A stretch of 39,925 bases of DNA from a virus: IMG/VR virus record IMGVR_UViG_3300037450_000154, positions 1-39,925 of that record, one strand, 5' to 3'. The position numbers and the translations under genes are program-made. The notes beneath the pieces are model-generated. The model searched no databases, was not told the DNA's origin, and worked only from the letters and a program-made list of their open reading frames with translations. Every line of letters begins with the position of its first letter. Position 1 is the stretch's first letter. Below, piece by piece: positions 32,047 through 39,925 of this stretch.

Positions 32047-35000
32047 ATGCCAATTTCAGACGACTGGGATCTCGATTACGCCAACACAGTCCTTAGCCAC
32101 ATCGACGGCGTGTTGAGCTACGACACGGGTGCCGGTCGGCAAGCCGCGGTAGGCGAATACATTTACGGCGCCACCTCTGGTGCGACCGCGAAGGTTCTCT
32201 CCGTGACGGGCAACACCGCTTCCGGTACGCTCACCCTTACCAACGTCAACGGCCTCTTCGAAGACAACGAACTCCTTGAAGTCCTCTCCGAAGTCGGGTT
32301 TGAGAACGTCACTGACGCTGTCCCCACCGGGTTCGCAGTTGGAGACGTCATCACTGACCAGACCTCCGGTTCCATGGATGTCAAGGTTATCGAATACAAC
32401 ACTGGCGGACTTGGCACAGGTATTGCATACGGCATCAGCTTCGCTTCCTTCGCAGACACCGAGGCACTGGACATCACTGGTGGCCAGGCCGACGTTGCAG
32501 ACGCTGACACAGTCACCGCGAACAACAACAACGACAGTGCGCTTACCACTACTTTGGTTGCCGGCACACTCGCAGTACCGGGCACTGCCCAGACCAACGA
32601 CTCGGTCATCGTTCATTATGATGCCGGCACAGTCGCGATTCCGGAACAGGCCATTCTCCTTGACGCTACCAGCACCGCACAGGGCTTGGTAGAAAAAGTC
32701 TGGGGCGTAACAGCCACCGGCTCCATCCGCGTTGTCGACTACAACTCGACTGGCGGCTCCTGGGGCGACGGCAATAACCTTGAAGTTGACCAGGTCATCG
32801 GCTACAACAACCAGGTCGCCGGTCAGGTGTTCACCGTAGGCGACGTTATCGTCGGGGCAACCTCTGGCGCAACCGGTCGTGTATTGGCCGACACCGGCAC
32901 CCAGCTGATCCTGGCTGACGAGTCCGGCACATGGACCACTACAGAAGATCTGGAAGTTGGCGGCACCAAGATCGCAGATGCCAACGGCACGAACGACACC
33001 CTCGTATGCGCGGTTGTCAACATCCCTGATGGCGTCCGCATCGAGCAGAAAGCCAAAGGTGTCGGCGGCGGCGCAGGCCAGGGCGGCATATATGATGCTG
33101 GCGACTCGCTGAACATCGTCCGCAAGTTCAACAGTCTGTACACCTTCTCGCAGGATACCTTCGATGAGCTGGACCAGATGGACGACGACGAAGCACTTGA
33201 TGCGTCCGTCAAAGGCGGCGCGTACAGCTTGGTCTTCGGCTGGAGCTTCTCCGAAACGACTGAAGTTGATTCGACCCGGTTCCTCCGTCAAGGTGGTCTG
33301 GCCGATACTTCTGGCGCAAACGTTTGGGCCAACCCCCAAACCGTGGGCGTACTCAACAAAATCACTGACGAAGCGTACTTCTACAGTGCCTCGCAGCCCT
33401 ACCACATGCCTCAGCTCTACATCGAGCAGGATCAAAACAAGATCGAGCCTTGGTGGTTGGAAGGGCACATTGACGTACTCGTCAAGGTCCGTACCCGTAC
33501 CAATCCCAGCTACATCGCGCCGACGACTCCTGGCCTTGGCCAGTTGATCCCCGGCGGTGACCCGCAGGTCGACGGCGCTTACGCTGTTTACGCCCGCGAG
33601 TATCACGTGTCCACTTATGATACGACACAGTTCGCAGCGGCAGCCGGCGGTGTTAACACTGTTGCCCTGGGTACTGCAGATGACACAGCCTCTGATCGTA
33701 ACCCCAACGGCACGCACACCATGGACTACACTGCTGGTTCGGGTGCTACCTTGGTGGTCGGCGAAGAGTTCACTACCGTCGCTGGCGGCAACGACCAGAA
33801 AGTTGGTGTAGTTGTTTCCGACGATGGCGGCGCAGGCGCTACCGGTACTCTCGAATACGTGCTGAAGTCTGGCACCAACTTCGTGAACACAGACACATGT
33901 GTTGCTGAAGTGTCGGGCAAAACCTTTACCGCGCCAACTCCCACTACTGTTGTGGCGGGATACGTCGACGACATCGCCTTCCCGGTTGTGGACATCGAGT
34001 GCGACTCCACCTCTTCGACGATTGCGAGTGGCCCCTTCTACCCGGGCGAGCCTGTAACCCAGGCCTCCACCGGCGCGACTGGCCGCGTTGTTCTGGCGAA
34101 CGAAACCACTGACATCCTGTATCTGGAAACTACCACTGGTACGTTCTCCGGTCTGAACGTCATCACTGGCGACAACAGTGGCGCCACCTGGACCCCGACG
34201 ACTACGGCTACTTACAACACCATCAGCGCATTCAACGGCGACCTGAACAACGGCGACGGCGCAGTTCCTTTCACAGGCGCTGTCTCTGGTGACCTGACTG
34301 GCGCATCTCCTGAAACGGTGCTGAACATTTACCAGTATCAGAAGTACCTGTCCCGTCACGAGGAAGAAACCTACACCTTCAATGGTCCTGGTACTGCTGA
34401 CCTCGGCACGGTTGGCCGCTTCTACCGTAAGCTGGCTGACGCCTTCGCGGAAATCAAGCCTGGTTCGCCTGTCGCAACCTTCACCGGTTCGTTGACACTG
34501 GCACAGGGCTGGTTCCTTGATAGTGGATACATCGACGCTGGCGACATCCGTTCGTTCTCGGTCATCGATAACAACGGCGTGTCCCGCACACCGCCGAACC
34601 TGCAGGCCCTCACCGTGTCTGGTGTGGCTAACCTCTGGCGCGTAGCGGTCTACCGTTCCACGGGTGCTGGTCTGACGACCATCCTCCGGAACGAGTTCGA
34701 CGTACTGGCCCCCGGCTCCAGCCGTAACCAGTCTGCCGACACCATCATCAGGGTCGGAGCGAGCACCAGGACTGTGAGTCCTCTGCCCGCCGACGTTCCT
34801 GACTCCGGCGTGCTTCGAGTCCTTGACCCGAACGGCACCGGCAACTACCTGAGGTTCCCTTACTCCAGCGTGGATCGTACTCTTAACGACTTCACCTTGG
34901 CATCGGGCACCATCGGCGCCGTTACCGGTTCGCAGGATCTGGTCGAAAACGACAACGTGCATGTTTGCCTCATCGAGGAAACTGCGACTGGCGCCTCGGT

Positions 35001-35154
35001 GTCCAACACAATACAGTACTTGGCCGACATACCGCTGGTCTACAAGGCACGTCTGAAAGGGTTCAAGCCCTTCCGGTCTACCTCGTCCTTCGGTAGTGGC
35101 GGCGCAGCTCCGGGTGTCGTGCAGACACCGGATACTATCGTCGATCTGCCTTAA
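32047..35154 (+). CDS. Large modular beta-rich structural protein (1035 aa)
   Basis: A 1035-aa protein with ribosome-binding site AGGGAG before ATG 32047. It consists largely of repeats of a module with pattern G-D/E-x-V/I, A-T-S-G-A-T-x-x-V, a short strand and G-T/L-F/W. Clear copies lie near residues 35-80 (YGATSGATAKVLSVTG), 264-315 (VGATSGATGRVLADTG) and 666-715 (QASTGATGRVVLANE), with weaker ones near 97, 200 and 572. Such modules occur in large phage structural proteins. A globular region lies around residues 340-500 (DSLNIVRKFNSLYTFSQDTF). The C-terminus RLKGFKPFR to IVDLP resembles the 768-aa protein. It should be a major virion component; whether capsid appendage or fibre is not known. 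Confidence 0.65.
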   Translation: MPISDDWDLDYANTVLSHIDGVLSYDTGAGRQAAVGEYIYGATSGATAKVLSVTGNTASGTLTLTNVNGLFEDNELLEVLSEVGFENVTDAVPTGFAVGDVITDQTSGSMDVKVIEYNTGGLGTGIAYGISFASFADTEALDITGGQADVADADTVTANNNNDSALTTTLVAGTLAVPGTAQTNDSVIVHYDAGTVAIPEQAILLDATSTAQGLVEKVWGVTATGSIRVVDYNSTGGSWGDGNNLEVDQVIGYNNQVAGQVFTVGDVIVGATSGATGRVLADTGTQLILADESGTWTTTEDLEVGGTKIADANGTNDTLVCAVVNIPDGVRIEQKAKGVGGGAGQGGIYDAGDSLNIVRKFNSLYTFSQDTFDELDQMDDDEALDASVKGGAYSLVFGWSFSETTEVDSTRFLRQGGLADTSGANVWANPQTVGVLNKITDEAYFYSASQPYHMPQLYIEQDQNKIEPWWLEGHIDVLVKVRTRTNPSYIAPTTPGLGQLIPGGDPQVDGAYAVYAREYHVSTYDTTQFAAAAGGVNTVALGTADDTASDRNPNGTHTMDYTAGSGATLVVGEEFTTVAGGNDQKVGVVVSDDGGAGATGTLEYVLKSGTNFVNTDTCVAEVSGKTFTAPTPTTVVAGYVDDIAFPVVDIECDSTSSTIASGPFYPGEPVTQASTGATGRVVLANETTDILYLETTTGTFSGLNVITGDNSGATWTPTTTATYNTISAFNGDLNNGDGAVPFTGAVSGDLTGASPETVLNIYQYQKYLSRHEEETYTFNGPGTADLGTVGRFYRKLADAFAEIKPGSPVATFTGSLTLAQGWFLDSGYIDAGDIRSFSVIDNNGVSRTPPNLQALTVSGVANLWRVAVYRSTGAGLTTILRNEFDVLAPGSSRNQSADTIIRVGASTRTVSPLPADVPDSGVLRVLDPNGTGNYLRFPYSSVDRTLNDFTLASGTIGAVTGSQDLVENDNVHVCLIEETATGASVSNTIQYLADIPLVYKARLKGFKPFRSTSSFGSGGAAPGVVQTPDTIVDLP

Positions 35155-35191
35155 TAGTAAGGTAGGTCTTCCTTAGCAGGAGACTTACAGC

Positions 35192-36718
35192 ATGACCGAA
35201 CGCACGGACCTGACTACCTACTGGGAGGAGGGTCCGCGACTTATAGAGGTCGCGGACACCTCTTCCGAGATTACGATTCAGGATCTCCATGACACGTTGA
35301 AGTCCAATACTCAGCAGGCATCTGAAAACGATGACTCGCTCGATAACATGGACGACGACCCACTTATCGACTCCGCAGGTAAAGAGGACCTGGGTGGCGG
35401 TGTTTCCGTGGGCATCACCAGTACGTTGCAGTACTCCCAGGTTGCGTTTCAATCCAGATTAACGCCTACCAGTAGTGGTACAGTCACTACTCAAGACACA
35501 GGTGGCACGATACTCATCGACAACATTGCCACCTTCGAGGCCGACCTGGTCACTCGCGGTGCTGTCGTCATCAACTTTAGCGACGAATCAATCACTGAAG
35601 TCCTCGAGGTTGTGTCGGAAACCCAGCTAAGATGTCGCGTATTGCGCGCAGGCAACGGCAATACTTTCGAAATAGGTGATGACTATAAGATATGGAACAT
35701 AGTCCAGTGCAATATCGCAGGTGGTAACTTGGTTGCAGTTGACGACGTTGATGCAACCATCTCTCCGGTGTTCCCCACCGCATTCACTCAGGTTGTACGT
35801 ACATCCAGCTCGTCTGCAACGATATCTGGTTTGACTGGGGTTGAGGATGATTTGGCTGAGGTGTTACTCAACACGCAGACACTCATATACGGCAATCAAG
35901 TACACATCGATGTCAACGACGGTGCTGCCGGCACTGCGTTCCCTGTAGGGACGGTCGACACCCCGTCGAACAACTTGGCCGACGCACTCGTGATCGCGGC
36001 AGGGAGAAACATAGAAATACTCCACGTCACTGGAGACCTCACGATAGGTGCGACCGAGAACATAGACGGATACACCATGCAGGGGCACCAGGCACAGAAG
36101 ACCCAGATAACGTTGACGGCTGGATGCAGCACAGACCAAAGTCAGTTCATCGAGGTTACGATAACAGGTACCGCGGATGGGCCTATCATTATCCGCGAGT
36201 CGTTGATATCTGATTTCGCGGGCTTCTCCGGCATCGCCTTCCAGTGCGCCATATCAGGGTACATCCGGCCGATAGGAGCCCAGCCATCCTTGATTCTCCA
36301 ATGCTACGCAGAGGCGCCGGAAGTGCATTCGGAAATCGACATGTCCACATCTCAGGGCGGTATCGCTATACGAGACTGGAACGGCCCCATCAAATTCACC
36401 AACTCGACAGGCGGGCATCCGATATGTCTTGACTACAATTCTAGCCGCATTGTAGTCGACAGCACGGTGACCACCGGCAACGTGCACATTACTGGCAGCG
36501 GCGGGCTTGTAGACGACCAGTCAAATGGCACAGCAGTTGTGAATGTGGATGGCGCCATGACGACCGATCTGATGAAAGATGTATACACGGCCATGGGATT
36601 CAACATAGACGAGACCGTCACAATAACACCGACAGGGTTGGACAGCTCCGGTGGCAGCGTCTCTGTCGTATTCACGGGGGATGGTGTAACTTCTACCACA
36701 ATGACGAGGCAGCCCTGA
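35192..36718 (+). CDS. Beta-helix-like structural protein (508 aa)
   Basis: A 508-aa protein from ATG 35192 with AGGAG upstream. The N-terminal ~70 residues are acidic and helical (ITIQDLHDTLKSNTQQASEN). Residues 75-225 are strand-rich. The segment HIDVNDGAAGTAFPVGTVDT followed by PSNNLADALVIAAGRNIEIL (about 233-272) is a recognisable entry into a right-handed beta-helix-type domain seen in phage fibre-like proteins; repeated strands with short turns continue to about residue 440. The end (DLMKDVYTAMGFN then strands) closes the domain. No catalytic residues are identified. It is coupled to the next gene by TGATG. A tail- or head-surface role is inferred. Confidence 0.65.
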   Translation: MTERTDLTTYWEEGPRLIEVADTSSEITIQDLHDTLKSNTQQASENDDSLDNMDDDPLIDSAGKEDLGGGVSVGITSTLQYSQVAFQSRLTPTSSGTVTTQDTGGTILIDNIATFEADLVTRGAVVINFSDESITEVLEVVSETQLRCRVLRAGNGNTFEIGDDYKIWNIVQCNIAGGNLVAVDDVDATISPVFPTAFTQVVRTSSSSATISGLTGVEDDLAEVLLNTQTLIYGNQVHIDVNDGAAGTAFPVGTVDTPSNNLADALVIAAGRNIEILHVTGDLTIGATENIDGYTMQGHQAQKTQITLTAGCSTDQSQFIEVTITGTADGPIIIRESLISDFAGFSGIAFQCAISGYIRPIGAQPSLILQCYAEAPEVHSEIDMSTSQGGIAIRDWNGPIKFTNSTGGHPICLDYNSSRIVVDSTVTTGNVHITGSGGLVDDQSNGTAVVNVDGAMTTDLMKDVYTAMGFNIDETVTITPTGLDSSGGSVSVVFTGDGVTSTTMTRQP

Positions 36719-36972
36719 TGGGTATCAGTCCAATAACATTGGCGACTCAGGGAGTACTCGATAGCCCGCTTGCAGTAGCCGCGGCGAGGGGCCACTTGAG
36801 ATTGTTCACGGTCGTAACGAAGCCGGGAGGCGGGGGCCAGAAGGGTGGGCTGCAAGGAACAAAGCATTATACGGTAACGCCTGATAAATTAGACGACCTT
36901 AGAGCACAGCTCAAAAGGGAAGATGAAGAAATAATCGCCATAGTAATGGCAGCGATGGAGGTAATACAGTGA
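36718..36972 (+). CDS. Protein of unknown function (84 aa)
   Basis: An 84-aa protein whose ATG overlaps the preceding stop by one base. It contains a helix VLDSPLAVAAARGHLRLF, a glycine-rich turn (KPGGGGQKGGLQG), and two charged helices (DKLDDLRAQLKREDEEIIAI and VMAAMEVIQ). Its stop overlaps the GTG of the giant gene (GTGA at 36969). Short and helical, it may be an adaptor or chaperone for one of the flanking large proteins. No family is recognised. Confidence 0.55.
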   Translation: MGISPITLATQGVLDSPLAVAAARGHLRLFTVVTKPGGGGQKGGLQGTKHYTVTPDKLDDLRAQLKREDEEIIAIVMAAMEVIQ

Positions 36973-39925
36973 GTCTGTCAAAGTGCATACGCAAAGCAGG
37001 GAAAGTCCTTGACCGGGACGATGCTGCTGCGATCAAAGATATCTACACTGAGCTGACTCAGGGTGGAATGGCTGGGGACGTGGCTGCCCCGAAAGCTGTG
37101 GCAAACTACATCGCAGAACTTCAGGAAGAACAGCAAAGCATGATAGCGGATATCGAATCCCAAGGTGGAGACGTATCCAAGTTCCGCGCCGGCACCCTCC
37201 GCCTGGCTGCAGGCAATGTCGTGCAGGAAGTAGCGTCTGCGCTATCGATGGCTAAAGCAATTGACAAAGGCGGCAAGCTGCCTGGCCTGCCTGCGAAGGT
37301 CAACACTCGCTCGTTCGCTCAGTACCTGAGCAAGCGTGCGCGCAAGGCAAACCGTGGCAAGAAACTAGATGATACAACTCCTCGGAACAAGCAGATAATC
37401 TCCGAGGTTTTGGCACAGGAAACGGAAGCTGCTATGAAGCGCTCCGGCCATGCCGGCAACTGGTACTCAGACACACTGGGCGATGCAATGTCGATCGCTG
37501 CTCTGATGCATCCAGAATTGGAAACAGATGCCAATGCGAGGAACGCATTCTTAGTGGGCATGGCAATCTTATCGAACGGGCAGACAGTTGCCAAGAACAC
37601 AGAGCTGACAGAGAAGGCGTACGCCTACTACAAGAAGCACGGCAAGTTTGAGATCTTTGGCGAGGGCGCAGAGTCCGGTGCCATGAAGAAAGGATTCCAG
37701 CTGTACAATGACCTGGCTACGAAGTGGGGCAACAACAGACTGAATGAATTCCTCCACACTCAGTTCACCGTGGCTGAGCTGGATCTGCTGGGTCTCAATG
37801 TGTCTGGCGAGAACAAGGACACTGTCGTGTACGGCAGTGCTATCTTCGGGCCAAAGGTAGGGCAGGCATTCTTCCAGAACCTGAGCGGGAACTACTCTCC
37901 TCTGACGATGGATCGCTGGTGGATGCGCACCTGGGGCAGGATCGTAGGCAACCTGGCACCCGAAGGCAAGGCTGATCTGCAGGCCGGTAAGCTGCGGGAA
38001 CTCCTGCCGGCGGACTCCGATCTCCAGACGAACGACGCAAAGCTGCGCGCGTTCGCAACGGAAACCCACAACGAGTATAGACGAGGCGGGTTCAAGGACA
38101 AGTCAGAGATCAACAAGGCTGCGAAGAACTACGACAACGCACTCCACGAACCAGTAGTGGCGCCGAGGAACGGCGGCGAGCGCGCATGGATCAGGGAAGT
38201 TGTGGCTGACACACTCACCAAATTGAAAGACCGCGGCATGGATTTGAACTCTGCATCAATGCAGGCACTTCTGTGGTATCCTGAGAAAGAACTCTACATT
38301 AACAACGGAGTCGGCAATGAAAGATCGAAACCAACAGACTACTCAATCGAGTTCGGGAAGCTCGCGGAGCAGCACGGCATCTCTAAACAAAGAGTTGCGG
38401 GCGCAAGATCCCGGGCTGTCAACAGACGAAATGCAGCAGGCGTGGGAGCCCCCGGCGGGCCTACCAGCCAGCAAGGACGTGGACCAGGTCTTGCAAGGGA
38501 AGCGCGGCAGCAGCTCGTCCATGCCGCAGCAGCAAGACAGATTGCCGAGCTTGTCAAAGGGGCTTACTCCCAACAAGTACCAAAAGGCACTGACCGCACT
38601 GTAAACGGCGCGATGGTGGTGCAGGTGCACAAGCCTGCGATCAAGGCGAAGAACACCCTTGAGCGCGCAGGCCTGCCGGCACCCACCTTCTTGCAGCTGG
38701 CGCACAACGCCAAGACCGGCCAGGTTTTCAGGGCTGCAGCGAAAGCAGGCAACGCAGAGCAGGTATTCTCGGAAGAGCAGTACGAGATTACAAGGAACTT
38801 CATGACGCCTGACGGCATGGCTGGGTTTGCTTTGGATGGGGACGAGGTCGTATCCATCTTCAAGAATGGCAAGTCCTCGATGGAAGGCGTGGCGCAGGCC
38901 GCACTCCGCTTGGCTATCGAGCAGGGCGGCCGTCGTATCTCCACGGTCAATACGGCAATGCCGTATGTCTTCGCGATGCAGGGGTTCAAGGCAGTATCCC
39001 GTACCCCGAACACCGTTTATATGTCCTGGGACCGGCACTCAAATAATGAGTACGATCCTTCTCAGGGACAAGTAACTGATTCTGCTGCAGAAGCCCGTGC
39101 AATTTCCATATCGGAATCTGCGAATCTCACCACACGAAATGCTCCTGACGGCAGCATCTTGCTGCGGCTGGGAGAGGACATCAATGCGGTCGCAGAACCG
39201 ACTAACCCTCTGGCCCAGCTGCAGAAACTAGCGGCCACGCAAGAGGACATCGCCAAGCAGGCTCCGGCAGATGCCCGGGGTATCAAGGCCAAGCTTGCGA
39301 GCATGGCGCACGGCAAGAACGCTGGCAACATCCAGAAGTTCCTGTCAGTCATCCCTCGTCGGCACCTGTCCGACTTCGTATCCAAAACGGCGATGCCTTC
39401 TGTCTCACGTTATATCAGAAATGCCAACAGAATGGACGGCCGGCACAACGAGCTGCTGATCAAGCAAGGGGAAGTCAGCAAGCGCTGGAGCGACTACGTC
39501 AGTAAATTCAAAGAGATGGCCACCCTCATGGGTGAGCTGATGCACGGTGCCACTTTATCAGGAGTTGATCCTTCTCTTGCATATAAACCTCTGCGCACCG
39601 GGAAGATGACTCCGGAGCAGCGCAAGGCAGAAGTCAAGCGCATGAGCGACTACCGCATCCTCAAGAAGTGGTGGGATAAACTGGACACAGAGGGCCAGGA
39701 GATCTACGTAGAAGTACGTAACGAATACCTGAAGCAGCGCACCCGCGTGGAGAAAGCCCTGCGGGATCGCATCGCGAAGACAGAAGCCGACGACAAATCG
39801 AAGGTCCGGCTGATGGATCTGCTGCGTAAGCAGTTCGAGTCCGGCAGGGTAGAGGGTCCTTACTTCCCTCTGGCCAGGTTCGGGGAGCTGTGGGCCTCGG
39901 CCAAAGACAAAGACGGGAACACGGT
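36969..39925 (+). CDS. Giant multidomain virion-type protein, N-terminal part, runs off the window (at least 985 aa)
   Basis: An open frame from GTG 36969 (GTGA overlap with the previous stop) continues without stop to the window edge: 985 codons, 3' end missing. Residues 1-500 are mostly helical and charged (GGDVSKFRAGTLRLAAGNVV, HAGNWYSDTLGDAMSIAALM). About residues 460-545 are basic and Gln/Arg-rich. Residues 610-690 form an alpha/beta block with GFALDGDEVVSIFKNG, ALRLAIEQGGRR and YVFAMQGFKAVSR, resembling an acetyltransferase-like fold. Residues 800-975 form a long helical block ending in EGPYFPLARFGELW (about 962-975), a motif pattern I associate with domains of large polyvalent phage proteins. 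The full protein is probably much larger and may be ejected with DNA. A lyase or RNA polymerase identity cannot be excluded. Confidence 0.65.
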   Translation, partial: MSLSKCIRKAGKVLDRDDAAAIKDIYTELTQGGMAGDVAAPKAVANYIAELQEEQQSMIADIESQGGDVSKFRAGTLRLAAGNVVQEVASALSMAKAIDKGGKLPGLPAKVNTRSFAQYLSKRARKANRGKKLDDTTPRNKQIISEVLAQETEAAMKRSGHAGNWYSDTLGDAMSIAALMHPELETDANARNAFLVGMAILSNGQTVAKNTELTEKAYAYYKKHGKFEIFGEGAESGAMKKGFQLYNDLATKWGNNRLNEFLHTQFTVAELDLLGLNVSGENKDTVVYGSAIFGPKVGQAFFQNLSGNYSPLTMDRWWMRTWGRIVGNLAPEGKADLQAGKLRELLPADSDLQTNDAKLRAFATETHNEYRRGGFKDKSEINKAAKNYDNALHEPVVAPRNGGERAWIREVVADTLTKLKDRGMDLNSASMQALLWYPEKELYINNGVGNERSKPTDYSIEFGKLAEQHGISKQRVAGARSRAVNRRNAAGVGAPGGPTSQQGRGPGLAREARQQLVHAAAARQIAELVKGAYSQQVPKGTDRTVNGAMVVQVHKPAIKAKNTLERAGLPAPTFLQLAHNAKTGQVFRAAAKAGNAEQVFSEEQYEITRNFMTPDGMAGFALDGDEVVSIFKNGKSSMEGVAQAALRLAIEQGGRRISTVNTAMPYVFAMQGFKAVSRTPNTVYMSWDRHSNNEYDPSQGQVTDSAAEARAISISESANLTTRNAPDGSILLRLGEDINAVAEPTNPLAQLQKLAATQEDIAKQAPADARGIKAKLASMAHGKNAGNIQKFLSVIPRRHLSDFVSKTAMPSVSRYIRNANRMDGRHNELLIKQGEVSKRWSDYVSKFKEMATLMGELMHGATLSGVDPSLAYKPLRTGKMTPEQRKAEVKRMSDYRILKKWWDKLDTEGQEIYVEVRNEYLKQRTRVEKALRDRIAKTEADDKSKVRLMDLLRKQFESGRVEGPYFPLARFGELWASAKDKDGNT

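Noticed and set aside
32056-34962. A 968-codon open frame on the - strand opposite the 1035-aa gene
   Set aside because: It lies entirely antisense to a repeat-rich, strongly coding + strand gene, has no ribosome-binding site fit and translates to a Val/Arg/Asp-rich sequence without domains. Codon bias of the sense gene explains the lack of stops.
1-39925. tRNA genes, CRISPR arrays, insertion sequences, integrase or attachment sites
   Set aside because: No cloverleaf-like sequence, regular spacer-repeat array, transposase or recombinase motif was seen on either strand.

Overview
The window is a 39.9-kb piece of a tailed double-stranded DNA phage (Caudoviricetes), most likely with podovirus-like morphology, infecting a Gram-negative bacterium. 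It is dense, moderately GC-rich, and every supported gene lies on the + strand. Genes are joined by ATGA/GTGA/TGATG overlaps or gaps of a few bases. The order is that of a virion-structure block: small and large terminase, portal, scaffold, major capsid protein, decoration-like proteins, head-tail adaptor, tail nozzle, tail fibres, internal (ejection) proteins, then large multidomain proteins. There is no tape measure, tail sheath or tail tube gene, which argues for a short tail. No polymerase, integrase, lysis gene, tRNA or CRISPR array is visible, so this is one arm of a larger genome. The host cannot be fixed from this sequence.

Layout. Positions 1-751 hold no convincing gene but contain short repeats, a possible hairpin, a weak terminator-like structure, an array of AGTACCCC/GGGTAC elements and a good sigma70-like promoter (602-630). 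This is probably the control region for the rightward block. Positions 752-4893 carry the packaging genes (TerS 924-1685, TerL 2287-3720) and a run of small translationally coupled unknown genes, including a 53-aa and a 30-aa gene squeezed between neighbours and a zinc-ribbon pair. Positions 4905-12037 are the head module: portal, scaffold, N4-gp56-like capsid protein, two paralogous decoration candidates, and an SU10-type adaptor, punctuated by two perfect 8-bp hairpins with GNRA and UNCG tetraloops. Positions 12045-21206 are the tail module: a nozzle-like protein, fibre A, three tandem glycine-rich adhesin paralogues, fibre B sharing its N-terminal part with fibre A, and a short chaperone-like protein.

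Positions 21260-29085 look like the ejection module: an internal protein, a GNAT acetyltransferase-like protein, a protein with an antimicrobial-peptide-like cationic helix followed by a glycine/alanine-rich hydrophobic segment, two helical proteins, and a 1440-residue multidomain protein. The last combines hydrophobic and coiled-coil N-terminal regions with a ParB/sulfiredoxin-like motif, a class I SAM methyltransferase core and a zincin-like motif. Positions 29082-36972 hold small genes and three large beta-rich structural proteins built from repeated modules. From 36969 to the window edge runs the start of a second giant protein (at least 985 residues), again of the multidomain type.

Working model (inference): terminase packages DNA through the portal into a scaffolded capsid; the adaptor and nozzle close the head; fibres and exchangeable glycine-rich tips bind the host; the internal proteins are ejected with the DNA to build a trans-envelope channel; and the one or two giant enzyme-bearing proteins enter the cell to protect the incoming genome or modify the host. 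The ejected multidomain protein with the cationic pore-like protein encoded nearby, and the modular exchange within fibre and beta-rich proteins, are the most unusual features.
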